The notes under the pieces: generated by a model
What the model saw: the letters and a program-made list of their open reading frames with translations, nothing else
Databases searched by the model: none
Told to the model about the DNA's origin: nothing
From: Pseudomonas sp. 8O
GTDB lineage: Bacteria; Pseudomonadota; Gammaproteobacteria; Pseudomonadales; Pseudomonadaceae
NCBI RefSeq assembly: GCF_902506495.1
Contig: NZ_LR733264.1
Location: 2,000,900 to 2,064,899 of the forward strand
Direction: 5' to 3'
DNA length: 64,000 bases
Translations under genes and position numbers: made by a program
Part shown: piece after piece, positions 54,542 to 63,354 of the stretch
Position numbering within the stretch: the first letter of the stretch is position 1
How the letters are laid out: each line of letters begins with the position of its first letter

Positions 54542-54870
54542 GGAGGCTCCGGGGGTAGGCGGACGATGCAGCCTTTAATAACGCAAAACCGAAGCAATTC
54601 CCAACGCTCGACAGAAAAAAGGCGGCGGCAGGTTACCAAAATCCTTCTGGGGCACGCGGCGGTGATGACAGTTTCGTCTCCTGGGCGCACATACGGAAGT
54701 AATCGACCATCGACACCTCCTTGACCGATAGGGATAAGCGCCGTCGAGACCTCCGCAAAAGGGCGTCCTGGCGCACGAAAATATACGACTGAACAGCCTA
54801 CGCAGTAGGCGTAAACGCCTTGCTGGTTCATCATGCGGGCTGTTCCCGATGCCTGAACAATGGATTGTGC
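54542..54870 (+). promoter_or_regulatory. 329-bp control region ahead of the seven-gene operon
   Basis: No gene is visible. It must hold the divergent pilZ and operon promoters. It contains hairpin GCCTAC-GCA-GTAGGC (54796-54810) and GGCG-TAAA-CGCC (54808-54819), 50-70 bp before the first start codon, of unknown role. Confidence 0.45.
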
Positions 54871-55890
54871 ATGCCGATCAACTCTTTACCTCTGCGTACC
54901 CTGTCACTTCTCGGTAGCGGCCATGCCCTGCCAAAGCGGCGCCTGACGAGCGCCGAAATCGACCATTCGCTCGGTCTGCCCGATGGCAGCGTCGAGCGCC
55001 TCAGTGGCGTACGCAGCCGCGCGGTTGCCGCTGCCGACGACACTGCCGCCAGCCTTGCCACACAGGCCGCGCACAAGGCTCTTCACGCTGCCGGTCTGAC
55101 GGCAGACCAGCTCGACTGCGTGATCGCCGCCAGCGGCACCATGGACCAGGGTATGCCGTGTAATGCCGCGCTGGTTCACCGCGAGCTAGGCCTTGGCGCG
55201 AGCGGCATCCCGGCCTTCGATATCAACGCCAGTTGCCTCGGTTTCATCGTCGCCCTCGATCAGCTGTCCTGGTCACTGGTTGCTGGTCGCTACCGCCGAG
55301 TGCTGCTGGTCTGTGCCGACATTGCCTCCTGCGGGCTCGACTGGCAGCAGTTGCACAGTGCTGCGATCTTTGGCGACGGCGCGGCGGCGGTGGTTCTCGG
55401 GCGCGACGGCGAAGGGCTGCGCCTGAACATCCTCGCTGCGCAGCTACGCACCTATTCCGAAGGCGCCGAGCTCTGCCAGATTGCGGCAGGCGGCTCACGT
55501 CACCACCCCTCGCGCGGCGACGAGCATTTCGCCGCCCTGAGTCGTTTCACCATGCAGGGCAAAGCGGTTTTCCGCCTGGCCTCGACCCATCTGCCGGGGT
55601 TTGTGCAGTCTCTGCTCGACGAAGCGCGATTGCAGCGGACCCAGATCGACCGAGTGATTCCGCACCAGGCCAGCCATCTGGCGATGCAACACCTGCGCAG
55701 GCGGCTGGGATTCTCTGCCGAGCAGGTGATCGACATCTTTGCCGACTACGGCAATCAGGTCGCCGCATCGCTGCCGACCGCCCTCGATATAGGCGTGCGC
55801 GACGGGCGTATCCGCGCCGGTCAGCGCGTGCTGCTGCTCGGCACAGGGGCCGGGCTTTCGCTCGGTGGCATGCTGCTGGAGCTGGAATGA
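54871..55890 (+). CDS. FabH/OleA-like 3-oxoacyl-ACP synthase III
   Basis: 339 residues from ATG 54871. Thiolase-fold KAS III with the catalytic triad: Cys at about 122 (NINASCLGF-like, FDINASCLGFIVAL), His in IPHQASHLAMQHL, Asn in DYGNQVAAS. Other family marks are FGDGAAAVVLGRD and LLLGTGAGLSLGGMLL. Such enzymes join an acyl-CoA to malonyl-ACP, or, as OleA, join two acyl-CoAs. First gene of the operon; overlaps the next by 4 bp. No acyl carrier protein gene is near. It is not the housekeeping FabH by context. Confidence 0.9.
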   Translation: MPINSLPLRTLSLLGSGHALPKRRLTSAEIDHSLGLPDGSVERLSGVRSRAVAAADDTAASLATQAAHKALHAAGLTADQLDCVIAASGTMDQGMPCNAALVHRELGLGASGIPAFDINASCLGFIVALDQLSWSLVAGRYRRVLLVCADIASCGLDWQQLHSAAIFGDGAAAVVLGRDGEGLRLNILAAQLRTYSEGAELCQIAAGGSRHHPSRGDEHFAALSRFTMQGKAVFRLASTHLPGFVQSLLDEARLQRTQIDRVIPHQASHLAMQHLRRRLGFSAEQVIDIFADYGNQVAASLPTALDIGVRDGRIRAGQRVLLLGTGAGLSLGGMLLELE

Positions 55891-56885
55891 AGATTCTGCT
55901 CACCGGAGGCACCGGCTTCGTCGGTCGGCATATCGCCTGGCGCCTGGCCGCAGAGGGTTGCGAGGTGGTATTCAGCGGTCGCAACCGTGACGCCGCTGAC
56001 GAAGTACTGCGCCACGCTCGCGCAGCGATGCGCTTTCTACCCATAGAACACGGCACTCCACAGGCACGTGCAGCGCTGGCAGAGGCGGCCCGGGGCGCCG
56101 ATGCTCTGGTGCATTGCGCGGCACTATCGGCGCCCTGGGGCAGCGCCGAGGCATTTCAGCGCGCCAACGTCGCCTCTACCGAAGAGGTCATCAATGCCTG
56201 TCGCACGCAAGGCGTCGCGCGCCTGGTGCATCTGTCGACACCGAGTCTGTACTTCGACTTCCAGGATCGACTCGGTGTGCGCGAGAGCGATCCATTACCG
56301 CCCCCCGTGAACCACTATGCGCAAACCAAGGGCATGGCCGAAGCGCTGTTGCGTGAAGCCGATGTCGCGCCAACCGTGGTGTTGCGCCCGCGCGCCGTGT
56401 TCGGCCCGTGGGACGCCACACTGATGCCGCGCATGCTGCGCGTGATGCGCCGTGGGGCGATTCCACTGATGCGCGGTGGGCGTGCCGAACTCGATCTGAC
56501 TTACATCGACAACCTGGTCGATGCCGCCTGGCTCAGCCTGACCCGTCCGCTACCAGGCCGCTACAACCTGTACAACGTCAGCAATGCCGAACCTATCCGT
56601 CTCGACCATCTGCTGGAACGCGTCGCCACGGCCTTCGCACTGCCGCTACGCACGCGCCGACTGCCCTGGCCGCTGGTTTCCGCCGTCGCCCGGCTGCTCG
56701 AAACCGACGCGCATTGGCGCAGCGGCGAGGAGCCACTGCTGACCCGCTACAGCGCCGGCGTACTCGCCTTCAGCCAGACCCTGGATACCTCGGCGATTCG
56801 CCACGAGCTTGGCTGGCAGCCAAAGATCAACCTCGAAGAAGGCATTCGTCGCCACGCTGCCTGGTGGCTGGAGCAGGGTAGATGA
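55887..56885 (+). CDS. 3beta-HSD/OleD-like NAD(P)-dependent reductase
   Basis: 332 residues of the extended SDR family. Cofactor loop LLTGGTGFVG at residues 5-13, catalytic Ser near 117-120 (VHLSTPSLYF) and Y144-x3-K148 (HYAQTKGM). Extended SDRs of this type reduce 2-alkyl-3-ketoacids in the Ole pathway (OleD) or act on sterols. Next to a KAS III gene, a role in reducing the ketosynthase product is the simplest reading. ATGA overlaps on both sides. Confidence 0.88.
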   Translation: MKILLTGGTGFVGRHIAWRLAAEGCEVVFSGRNRDAADEVLRHARAAMRFLPIEHGTPQARAALAEAARGADALVHCAALSAPWGSAEAFQRANVASTEEVINACRTQGVARLVHLSTPSLYFDFQDRLGVRESDPLPPPVNHYAQTKGMAEALLREADVAPTVVLRPRAVFGPWDATLMPRMLRVMRRGAIPLMRGGRAELDLTYIDNLVDAAWLSLTRPLPGRYNLYNVSNAEPIRLDHLLERVATAFALPLRTRRLPWPLVSAVARLLETDAHWRSGEEPLLTRYSAGVLAFSQTLDTSAIRHELGWQPKINLEEGIRRHAAWWLEQGR

Positions 56886-57736
56886 GCGCATCGGTCGAAG
56901 TCGCCTGGCTACGGGTCGGCAGTTGCCGCCACCTGGCGTGCATGGCTGCCCGCGGTGCAGGGCTGCGGCAGGTCGACTTCCCGTCGTACTGCGCCTTGCT
57001 GCGCCACCCAACGCGCGGCTGGATGCTTTACGACACCGGTTATGCGCCGCATTTTCTCAAGGCCACCGCCACTTTTCCCGAGCGCCTCTACGGTAGCCTG
57101 CTGCCAGTGAATCTCCCTGCCGAAGAGTGCCTGTCGGCGCAGCTCGCCAGGCGCGGTATTCGTTATGAGGAGATCACCACAGTGATCGTCTCGCACTATC
57201 ACGGCGACCACGTTGCCGGCTTGCGCGACTTTCCGCAGGCGCGCTTCATTGCCCTGCGCGCCGAGAGCGAGCATGTGCTGGCGCTGCGTGGCAAGCGCTG
57301 GCGGGCAACGCTGCAGGGGCGCCTGCCGGATCTGCTACCGGATGATTTCCCGACACGCCTGGAGCACGCCGACGATTACCCACAGCGGCCGCTGCCAGCG
57401 TGGATGGCACCGTTCAGGGACGGTTTCGACCTGTTCGGCGATGGCAGCCTGCTCGGCGTCGTACTCCCTGGACACAGCCACGGCCAGCTCGGCCTGTGCA
57501 TCCCCGATGCCAGTGGCCGGCCGCTGCTGCTGGTGGCGGACGCCTGTTATTCGCTGCCGGCCTGCCGCGAGGGTCGCCTGCCACCCACAGCAACGCAGTG
57601 GTTCAGCAACAGCGCTGTACGCAGCTATCGCCAGACCTTCGCCGGCGTAGGCGAACTGGCCCGGCGCGAACCCTCGCTGCTGATCCTGCCGTCGCACTGC
57701 GAAGTGGCCGCAGAGGCATTCCATGCGCGACCTTGA
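56882..57736 (+). CDS. metallo-beta-lactamase-fold hydrolase
   Basis: 284 residues. Metal site H105-x-H107-x-D109-H110 (SHYHGDHVAG), with GHSHGQLG and a late LPSHCEVAAE. MBL hydrolases of this lineage resemble N-acyl-homoserine lactonases and thioesterases, so it could open a lactone or cut a thioester. Substrate unknown. It overlaps the next gene by 14 bp. Confidence 0.88.
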   Translation: MSASVEVAWLRVGSCRHLACMAARGAGLRQVDFPSYCALLRHPTRGWMLYDTGYAPHFLKATATFPERLYGSLLPVNLPAEECLSAQLARRGIRYEEITTVIVSHYHGDHVAGLRDFPQARFIALRAESEHVLALRGKRWRATLQGRLPDLLPDDFPTRLEHADDYPQRPLPAWMAPFRDGFDLFGDGSLLGVVLPGHSHGQLGLCIPDASGRPLLLVADACYSLPACREGRLPPTATQWFSNSAVRSYRQTFAGVGELARREPSLLILPSHCEVAAEAFHARP

Positions 57737-59078
57737 ACGACTGCGCAGCCTGCTGCGCGTTGCCATCAGCTTCATCCACAGTCGTTGGTGGCTGCGCTTC
57801 TCCGACCGGCGCCGCCTGGAAGCCTGGCAAGCGCGTCAGCTGACGCGCTTTCTGCGCGAAACCGCACCACAGGCGCCGCGCCTGAGTGCTTTTCGGGGAC
57901 AACCGCTGGAGCGATGGCCTGGCATGGACAAGGCGCTGCTGATGAGCGAGTTCAGCGCCTGCAACAGCCAGGGCATCGACCTGCAATCCGCTCTGGACGT
58001 AGCGCTGCAAGCTGAGCACTCGCGGGATTTCAGCCCACAGCTGGGCGAGCTGACCGTCGGCCTTTCCAGCGGCACGTCCGGTCATCGCGGCGTCTTTCTG
58101 GTCGGCCGGGAAGAGCGCGAACGCTGGGCCGGAACACTGCTGGCGCGCACCTTGCCGACACGCCTGCTCGGCCATCTGCTGCCGTGGCGACCGCCGCTAC
58201 GCATTGCCTTCTTCCTGCGCGCCAACAGCCGTCTGTACACCACGCTGTCCAGCCGCCGGATCGACTTCGTCTTCCATGATCTGCTGCTGGGCCTGGACGC
58301 CGCGCTGGAAGCGCTCGAACAACAGCAGCCGCATGTACTGGTAGCACCGGCCACGGTACTGCGCGCTCTGGCCGACGCGCATCTGGCCGGGCACCTGCGC
58401 ATCGCCCCGGCGCATCTGGTATCGGTCGCCGAAGTCCTCGAAGAAGAGGACGCACAGCGCATCGAGCACGCCTTCGGCCACCGCCCGGCACAGATCTACC
58501 AGGCCAGCGAAGGCTTTCTCGGCTACAGCTGCGAGCGTGGCAACCTGCACCTGAACGAAACCCATCTGCTGATCGAACCCGAGTGGCTGGACCAGGAGCA
58601 ACGGCGCTTCCAGCCGCTGATCACCGACTTCTCGCGTACCACCCAGATCATCGTTCGCTATCGCCTCAACGACATTCTGCAACTGGCGTCGGCGCCATGC
58701 CCTTGTGGCCGCGCCGAGCGCACCCTGGCCGCCATCGAGGGCCGCGCCGATGAAATATTCTGGCTGCCGGCGCTGGATGGCAGCGGCCTGCGTCCGCTCT
58801 ACCCGGATCTGCTGCGGCGCGCTATCGCTACCGCGCAGACCAACCTGGAGGAATGGCGCCTGTGCCAGGATGGCATGGACTGGCATCTGCAGTTGAAGGC
58901 CGTAGCGCCCGGCAAGGCCGACACAACCTTGCGCCAGGCGTTGGCGACATTTTTTCAACAGCAGCAGGTGCAGCCCGCGACCTTGCACATCACCGACTGG
59001 ATGCCGGATGAAGCCGGCGCCAAGCGCCGCCGCCTGCTGCTGCAACGCAGACCAGAGGGAACGCCATGCACGTACTGA
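57723..59078 (+). CDS. adenylate-forming enzyme, F390-synthetase/PaaK-like
   Basis: 451 residues. The AMP-binding loop LSSGTSGHRGVF (about 114-125), YQASEGFLGYSC, the RYRLNDIL motif with its Asp, and the PaaK-like cysteines in ASAPCPCGRAERT are clear. Related to coenzyme F390 synthetase and phenylacetate-CoA ligase, and I believe to a poorly known 'adenylate-forming' family. It would activate a carboxylate as acyl-AMP and pass it to CoA, a hydroxyl or an amine. No carrier protein is encoded nearby. Confidence 0.87.
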   Translation: MRDLERLRSLLRVAISFIHSRWWLRFSDRRRLEAWQARQLTRFLRETAPQAPRLSAFRGQPLERWPGMDKALLMSEFSACNSQGIDLQSALDVALQAEHSRDFSPQLGELTVGLSSGTSGHRGVFLVGREERERWAGTLLARTLPTRLLGHLLPWRPPLRIAFFLRANSRLYTTLSSRRIDFVFHDLLLGLDAALEALEQQQPHVLVAPATVLRALADAHLAGHLRIAPAHLVSVAEVLEEEDAQRIEHAFGHRPAQIYQASEGFLGYSCERGNLHLNETHLLIEPEWLDQEQRRFQPLITDFSRTTQIIVRYRLNDILQLASAPCPCGRAERTLAAIEGRADEIFWLPALDGSGLRPLYPDLLRRAIATAQTNLEEWRLCQDGMDWHLQLKAVAPGKADTTLRQALATFFQQQQVQPATLHITDWMPDEAGAKRRRLLLQRRPEGTPCTY

Positions 59079-60220
59079 TCCTCGGTGCTCGTGCGCCGGC
59101 ATGCCTGGAATGGGCACACGCATTCGCCGCCAGCGGCTGGACAGTCAGCGTCGGTGACTCACTGACCTGGCCCCTGGCTCGCTCGAGCCGGGCAGTACAC
59201 CGCTTCGTCCGCCTGCCGGAGCCACGTAGCAACCCGCAAGCCTGGGTCGACGCACTGGCCGAGCGCATACGCCAGGACGCTATCGACCTTCTCCTGCCGA
59301 CCTGCGAGGAGGTCTTCTACCTGGCCCATGGCTTGCCACAACTGACACCGCTGTGCCGGGTGCTGACCAGCGATTTCGAGCTGCTGCACCGCCTGCATCA
59401 CAAGGGCCGCTTCGCCGAGATGACCCGCGGCTGGCAAGTTGCAGCGCCCGAGACACGCCTGCTGCAACGCCACGAAGACTGCCTCGCCCTGGCCACAGAG
59501 AGCCGCGACTGGGTGTTCAAACCGGCCTATTCGCGCTTCGCCTCGCGCACCCTGATCCGTCCCGACCAGAGTGCCGTTCGCACACTGCGTCCGACTCCAG
59601 ACCAACCCTGGGTAGCCCAGCGCTTCATCGCCGGCGACGAACACTGCAGCTTCAGCCTGCTGGTCAACGGGCAGTTACGCGCACATGCCTGCTACCGTCC
59701 GCTGTATCGCGTCGGACGTGGCTCCGGGATCTACTTCCAGCCTGCACAACCTGCTGCCGTGCGGACCTTCGTCGAGGCCTTCGGTCAGGCCACCGGCTAT
59801 AACGGCCAGGTCGGCTTCGACTTCATCGCTGATGCCGAGGGAGTCTTTCACGTCCTTGAATGCAACCCACGCGCTACCAGCGGTATCCATTTGTTCGACG
59901 ACCAGCCCACGGCGCTGGTGAACACCCTGAGTACAGCCGGTGAGCCGCTTCTGCCCAGCCCGACCCCACGCATGGTGGCGCTCGCGATGCTGCTGATCGG
60001 CGCGCCACGCCATCTCGCCAGCCGTACCTTCTGGAGCGACTATCGCGCGGCGCGCGACGTGATCCAGCGTGACGGCGACCTCGGCCCGCTGGCAGCCCAG
60101 TTGCTCGGCGTTGGCGAGATCGCCATGCGCGCGCTGATGCGCCGGCGCAGCCTGCTGGCAGCCTCGACTGCGGATATCGAGTGGGACGGTCAATCGCTCG
60201 CAGGAACACCAGGATCATGA
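59066..60220 (+). CDS. ATP-grasp ligase
   Basis: 384 residues. N-terminal Rossmann-like part (MHVLILGARAPACLEWAHAF), central ATP-grasp lysine (RDWVFKPAYSRFASRT) and the metal-binding end VLECNPRATSGIHL (E-x-N-P-R). ATP-grasp enzymes form amide or peptide-like bonds through acyl phosphates. It overlaps the adenylating enzyme by 13 bp and the GNAT gene by 4 bp. Substrates unknown. Confidence 0.87.
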   Translation: MHVLILGARAPACLEWAHAFAASGWTVSVGDSLTWPLARSSRAVHRFVRLPEPRSNPQAWVDALAERIRQDAIDLLLPTCEEVFYLAHGLPQLTPLCRVLTSDFELLHRLHHKGRFAEMTRGWQVAAPETRLLQRHEDCLALATESRDWVFKPAYSRFASRTLIRPDQSAVRTLRPTPDQPWVAQRFIAGDEHCSFSLLVNGQLRAHACYRPLYRVGRGSGIYFQPAQPAAVRTFVEAFGQATGYNGQVGFDFIADAEGVFHVLECNPRATSGIHLFDDQPTALVNTLSTAGEPLLPSPTPRMVALAMLLIGAPRHLASRTFWSDYRAARDVIQRDGDLGPLAAQLLGVGEIAMRALMRRRSLLAASTADIEWDGQSLAGTPGS

Positions 60221-61344
60221 AGCTGCTGGCTGCCGACGATCCCCAACTGGCGCAACGCGACAGCGCAGCGGCGCGCTACGTGCGCGAACATGCCGAGCGC
60301 GGTATCGGCAACCTGGCCTGCGAACTGCAGCTGCTCGAGCTCGACCAGTGGCAGATGCCGGTATCGATCAACCACGGCGGCGAACGGGCCGACAACTGCT
60401 ATGTGGTCTCGCCACTGACCGCCTACAGCGGCTACGCCCGCGACGAATTGCAGCGCCTGCCCAGTCGGCTGCTTGCACACCTGCTGAAACCGCTGGTCGC
60501 GGGCGTCGAATACCTGCTCAGGAGCGCCCATATCGATCGCATCGTGCAGGTCAACAACTGGCTGCTGTCGACCAACCTGTATCCCTCGGACTGGCAAGGC
60601 CAGGGCCTGGATGAGCTGACAGTGCAGCTACGCCAGCGTTTTCCGAGCCATGCCTTCGGTTTTCGCTCGCTCAACCCGGCCAGCAACACCGTATTGCTGA
60701 AACGGCTTGATGCACTCGGCTATCTCGCCGTGCCGAGCCGCCAGGTCTATCTGTTCGATGGCTGCGAGGGTGCCGATAGCGCTTATCTGCGTCACCACAA
60801 CTGCCGGCTCGATGCCACGCTGCTGCGCCGTAGCGGTTACCGGGTGGATACGGGCGAAACCCTGACACACCTTGAGTTCGAGCGTGTCGAAGCGCTCTAC
60901 GACTTGCTCTATCTGGACAAATACAGCGCCCTGAATCCGCACTACAGCGCAGCCTGGCTGGAGCAGGGCCACCGTGATGGCTGGCTCGAACTGCGCGTGC
61001 TGCGGGCGGACAGCGGTCGTATCGATGGGGTCGTCGGCTGGTTCGCCAGCGACACCGTGCTCAGCGCGCCCATCGTCGGCTATGACACTGCGCTGCCACA
61101 GCGTGCCGGGCTCTATCGCCAATTGACCCGGCTGTGCCTCGAAGAGGCGGCCAAACGCCGCATGCTGCTCAACTTCAGCTCCGGGGCAGCGCACTTCAAG
61201 CGCTTGCGCGGCGGCCAGCCACAGATCGAATACAGCATGCTGCATATCGCTCACCTGCCGCTGCGCCAGCGCCTGGTCTGGCGCACCCTGGCCGCACTCC
61301 TGCAGGGGCTGGGTGTGCCGCTGATGAGGAAGCTGAAACTATGA
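60217..61344 (+). CDS. GNAT/FemAB-like acyltransferase
   Basis: 375 residues from ATG 60217 (overlapping the ATP-grasp stop). The C-terminal half looks like a GNAT fold of the BioF2/FemAB type (LEFERVEALYDLLYLDKYSALNPHYSAAW, LRVLRADSGRIDGVVGWFAS, LLNFSSGAAHFKRLRGG). Such enzymes transfer acyl or aminoacyl groups to amines. It fits an N-acylated product. No membrane segment is evident. Confidence 0.8.
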   Translation: MKLLAADDPQLAQRDSAAARYVREHAERGIGNLACELQLLELDQWQMPVSINHGGERADNCYVVSPLTAYSGYARDELQRLPSRLLAHLLKPLVAGVEYLLRSAHIDRIVQVNNWLLSTNLYPSDWQGQGLDELTVQLRQRFPSHAFGFRSLNPASNTVLLKRLDALGYLAVPSRQVYLFDGCEGADSAYLRHHNCRLDATLLRRSGYRVDTGETLTHLEFERVEALYDLLYLDKYSALNPHYSAAWLEQGHRDGWLELRVLRADSGRIDGVVGWFASDTVLSAPIVGYDTALPQRAGLYRQLTRLCLEEAAKRRMLLNFSSGAAHFKRLRGGQPQIEYSMLHIAHLPLRQRLVWRTLAALLQGLGVPLMRKLKL

Positions 61345-62366
61345 ACCCGACCGACCAGCCGCTGGCTTACTGGTGGCCGTTGGCGACAAGCCAGCAGCTC
61401 GGCGTGGGCCAACCGTTGGCGCGCGTGCTGCACGGCCGGCCGCTGGTCCTGTTCCGCGAGCGCGACGGGCGGCCTGCGGCATTGCCGGATCGATGCCCGC
61501 ATCGCTTCGCTCCGCTCAGCGCCGGCTGCGTGCGCGACGGAGCAGTCGAGTGTCCCTACCACGGCTGGCGTTTCAACGGCGCCGGTCAATGCACCCGCGC
61601 CCCGGGCAGTCTCGACGAAGGCAGCAGCGCAGCCATGCTGCAACCGCTGCAGGCACTGGATTCCCACGGCCTGATATGGGTACGCGACGCCAGGCTAGCG
61701 GCACCGACATTACCCTGTAGCACCTCGCAGGAAGGACTGGATCTGTTCTGGATGCACGACAAGGTCCGTTGCAGCCAGCAAGAGGCGGCGGAGAACTTCC
61801 TTGACGCCTTCCACACGCACTTCGTACACGCCGGCTGGATTCGCCGCGACAGCAAACGCCAGCGGGTGATCGCCGATATCCGTGCACTGGAAGACGGGAT
61901 CGAAGCGCGTTACAGCGAGGAGCGCCTGCAGACCGGGCTGATCTCCCGGCTGTTCGAAGGCAGTCGCGGAGAGAGCTTCGGCCGCTTCCGCCTGCCGGGC
62001 CAGGCGGAAATCGAATACCGCGACGCCCGCGGTCGGCTCACGCTGCTGATCACGGCCTGGCTCGTTCCCGCCGAGCCCGGTCAATTGCAGGTGATCGCCC
62101 GCATTGCCACCCGCCACGGCTGGCTACCCGCCTGGCTGAAACAGCTACTGATACGGCCGCTATTCGGCGTAGTGTTGCGCCAGGACAAGCGCATCCTGGA
62201 GGCTGTCAGCGCAAACCAGCAACGCTTCGCCGGATGCGCTGAGCAATGGGGGCCAGTGCAGATGCTCGACGGGCGCCAGGATCTGCTGGGCCCCTGGATT
62301 CGCCAATTGCTACTGAAGGGACGGCTGGACGACTTCGCTGCCCGGCGACTGGAACTGGAGCTTTAG
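61341..62366 (+). CDS. Rieske non-heme iron oxygenase
   Basis: 341 residues. The [2Fe-2S] site is C52-x-H54 ... C71-x-x-H74 (DRCPHRF and VECPYHGWRF). The mononuclear iron ligands are D155, H158 and H163 (ENFLDAFHTHFVHAG). This is the standard ring-hydroxylating / VanA-like oxygenase layout, which hydroxylates, demethylates or desaturates. A reductase partner is not encoded in the window. Last gene of the operon, overlapping the GNAT gene by 4 bp. Confidence 0.92.
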   Translation: MNPTDQPLAYWWPLATSQQLGVGQPLARVLHGRPLVLFRERDGRPAALPDRCPHRFAPLSAGCVRDGAVECPYHGWRFNGAGQCTRAPGSLDEGSSAAMLQPLQALDSHGLIWVRDARLAAPTLPCSTSQEGLDLFWMHDKVRCSQQEAAENFLDAFHTHFVHAGWIRRDSKRQRVIADIRALEDGIEARYSEERLQTGLISRLFEGSRGESFGRFRLPGQAEIEYRDARGRLTLLITAWLVPAEPGQLQVIARIATRHGWLPAWLKQLLIRPLFGVVLRQDKRILEAVSANQQRFAGCAEQWGPVQMLDGRQDLLGPWIRQLLLKGRLDDFAARRLELEL

Positions 62367-62409
62367 AGCCTGGCCGCGATCACATCGGCAAGAGATGGGC
62401 GAAACAGCT

Positions 62410-63297
62410 TCAGTACCACTTGGCCTCCCCCTCGGGCCGCTTCTTGAAGCGCTTCATGCTCCACATGTACTGGCTCGGGTAGTTGCGTACGTAGCGCGAC
62501 ACCACTTCGCTCATCGCCGCCACGCCTTCTTCCACGTTTTCGCTGTACATGCCTTCCGGCGCCGCTTCGAGGATCACCTTGTAGCCGCTGCCGTCCGGCA
62601 GGCGCAGCGCATGCAGGAACACGCCGACCGCCTTGCCGCCGGTAAGCATTCCGGGTACGAATTTGCTGGTCAGCGCAGTGGTGCCGAGGAAGGGCACGAA
62701 AACCCCCGACGAGCGGCTCGGCTCCGGGTCGGCAGGAATGCCTACGGCGCCGCCCCTGCGCACTTCCTTGATGACGCTGAGGATGCCTTCCTTGGTCGAG
62801 GGCGCGACGCGGTTACCCATCTGCACGCGCTGCTGCTGCAGCAGCTCGTCGACGGCCTTGAGCTTCGGCGGGCGGTAGAAAATGATCGGTTTGCACTGGT
62901 TGCAGTAGAAGTGGTTGAGCACTTCCCAGTTGCCCAGGTGGCTGGTGATGCCGACCACACCCTTGCCCGAGGCCAGGGCCTGTTGCAGCACTTCCAGGCC
63001 TTCGACTTCGCGGACCAGCTTGAGTGACTTGTGCGCCGGCCAGATCCAGGCGCAGGCGCTTTCGGTCAGTGTCTTGCCGATATCCTTGAGGCTTTGCCCG
63101 ACCAGCCTGTCCAGCTCGGCCTCGTTCAGCTCGGGGAAGCACTTGCTCAGGTTGATGCGCGCCACGTCGCGCGAGCCGTTCGGCAGCTTCCACATCAGCC
63201 AGCCGATGGCATTACCCGCAGCCTGTACTGCGCGCCAGGGCAGCAGTGCGAACAGGCGCAGGAAACCGACCACCAGGGCGCCCTTGAGTTTTTCCAC
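62410..63297 (-). CDS. htrB: lipid A biosynthesis lauroyl acyltransferase (LpxL/HtrB)
   Basis: 295 residues from a GTG at 63297 with GGAG 6 bp upstream; a TTG at 63321 is the longer alternative. Acyltransferase H-x4-E motif in TSHLGNWEVL, then the membrane-anchored N-terminal helix (FLRLFALLPWRAVQAAGNAIG). It adds laurate to Kdo2-lipid IVA at the inner membrane. In P. aeruginosa the homologue (PA0011, as I recall) lies beside the PilZ gene. The operon stop is 43 bp away, convergent. Confidence 0.94.
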   Translation of the reverse strand: MEKLKGALVVGFLRLFALLPWRAVQAAGNAIGWLMWKLPNGSRDVARINLSKCFPELNEAELDRLVGQSLKDIGKTLTESACAWIWPAHKSLKLVREVEGLEVLQQALASGKGVVGITSHLGNWEVLNHFYCNQCKPIIFYRPPKLKAVDELLQQQRVQMGNRVAPSTKEGILSVIKEVRRGGAVGIPADPEPSRSSGVFVPFLGTTALTSKFVPGMLTGGKAVGVFLHALRLPDGSGYKVILEAAPEGMYSENVEEGVAAMSEVVSRYVRNYPSQYMWSMKRFKKRPEGEAKWY

Positions 63298-63354
63298 GAC
63301 AGACTCCAACCGTTTCCGCAAAGCGTCCAGTGTAACTGGCCAGGGCCGAGCCAG

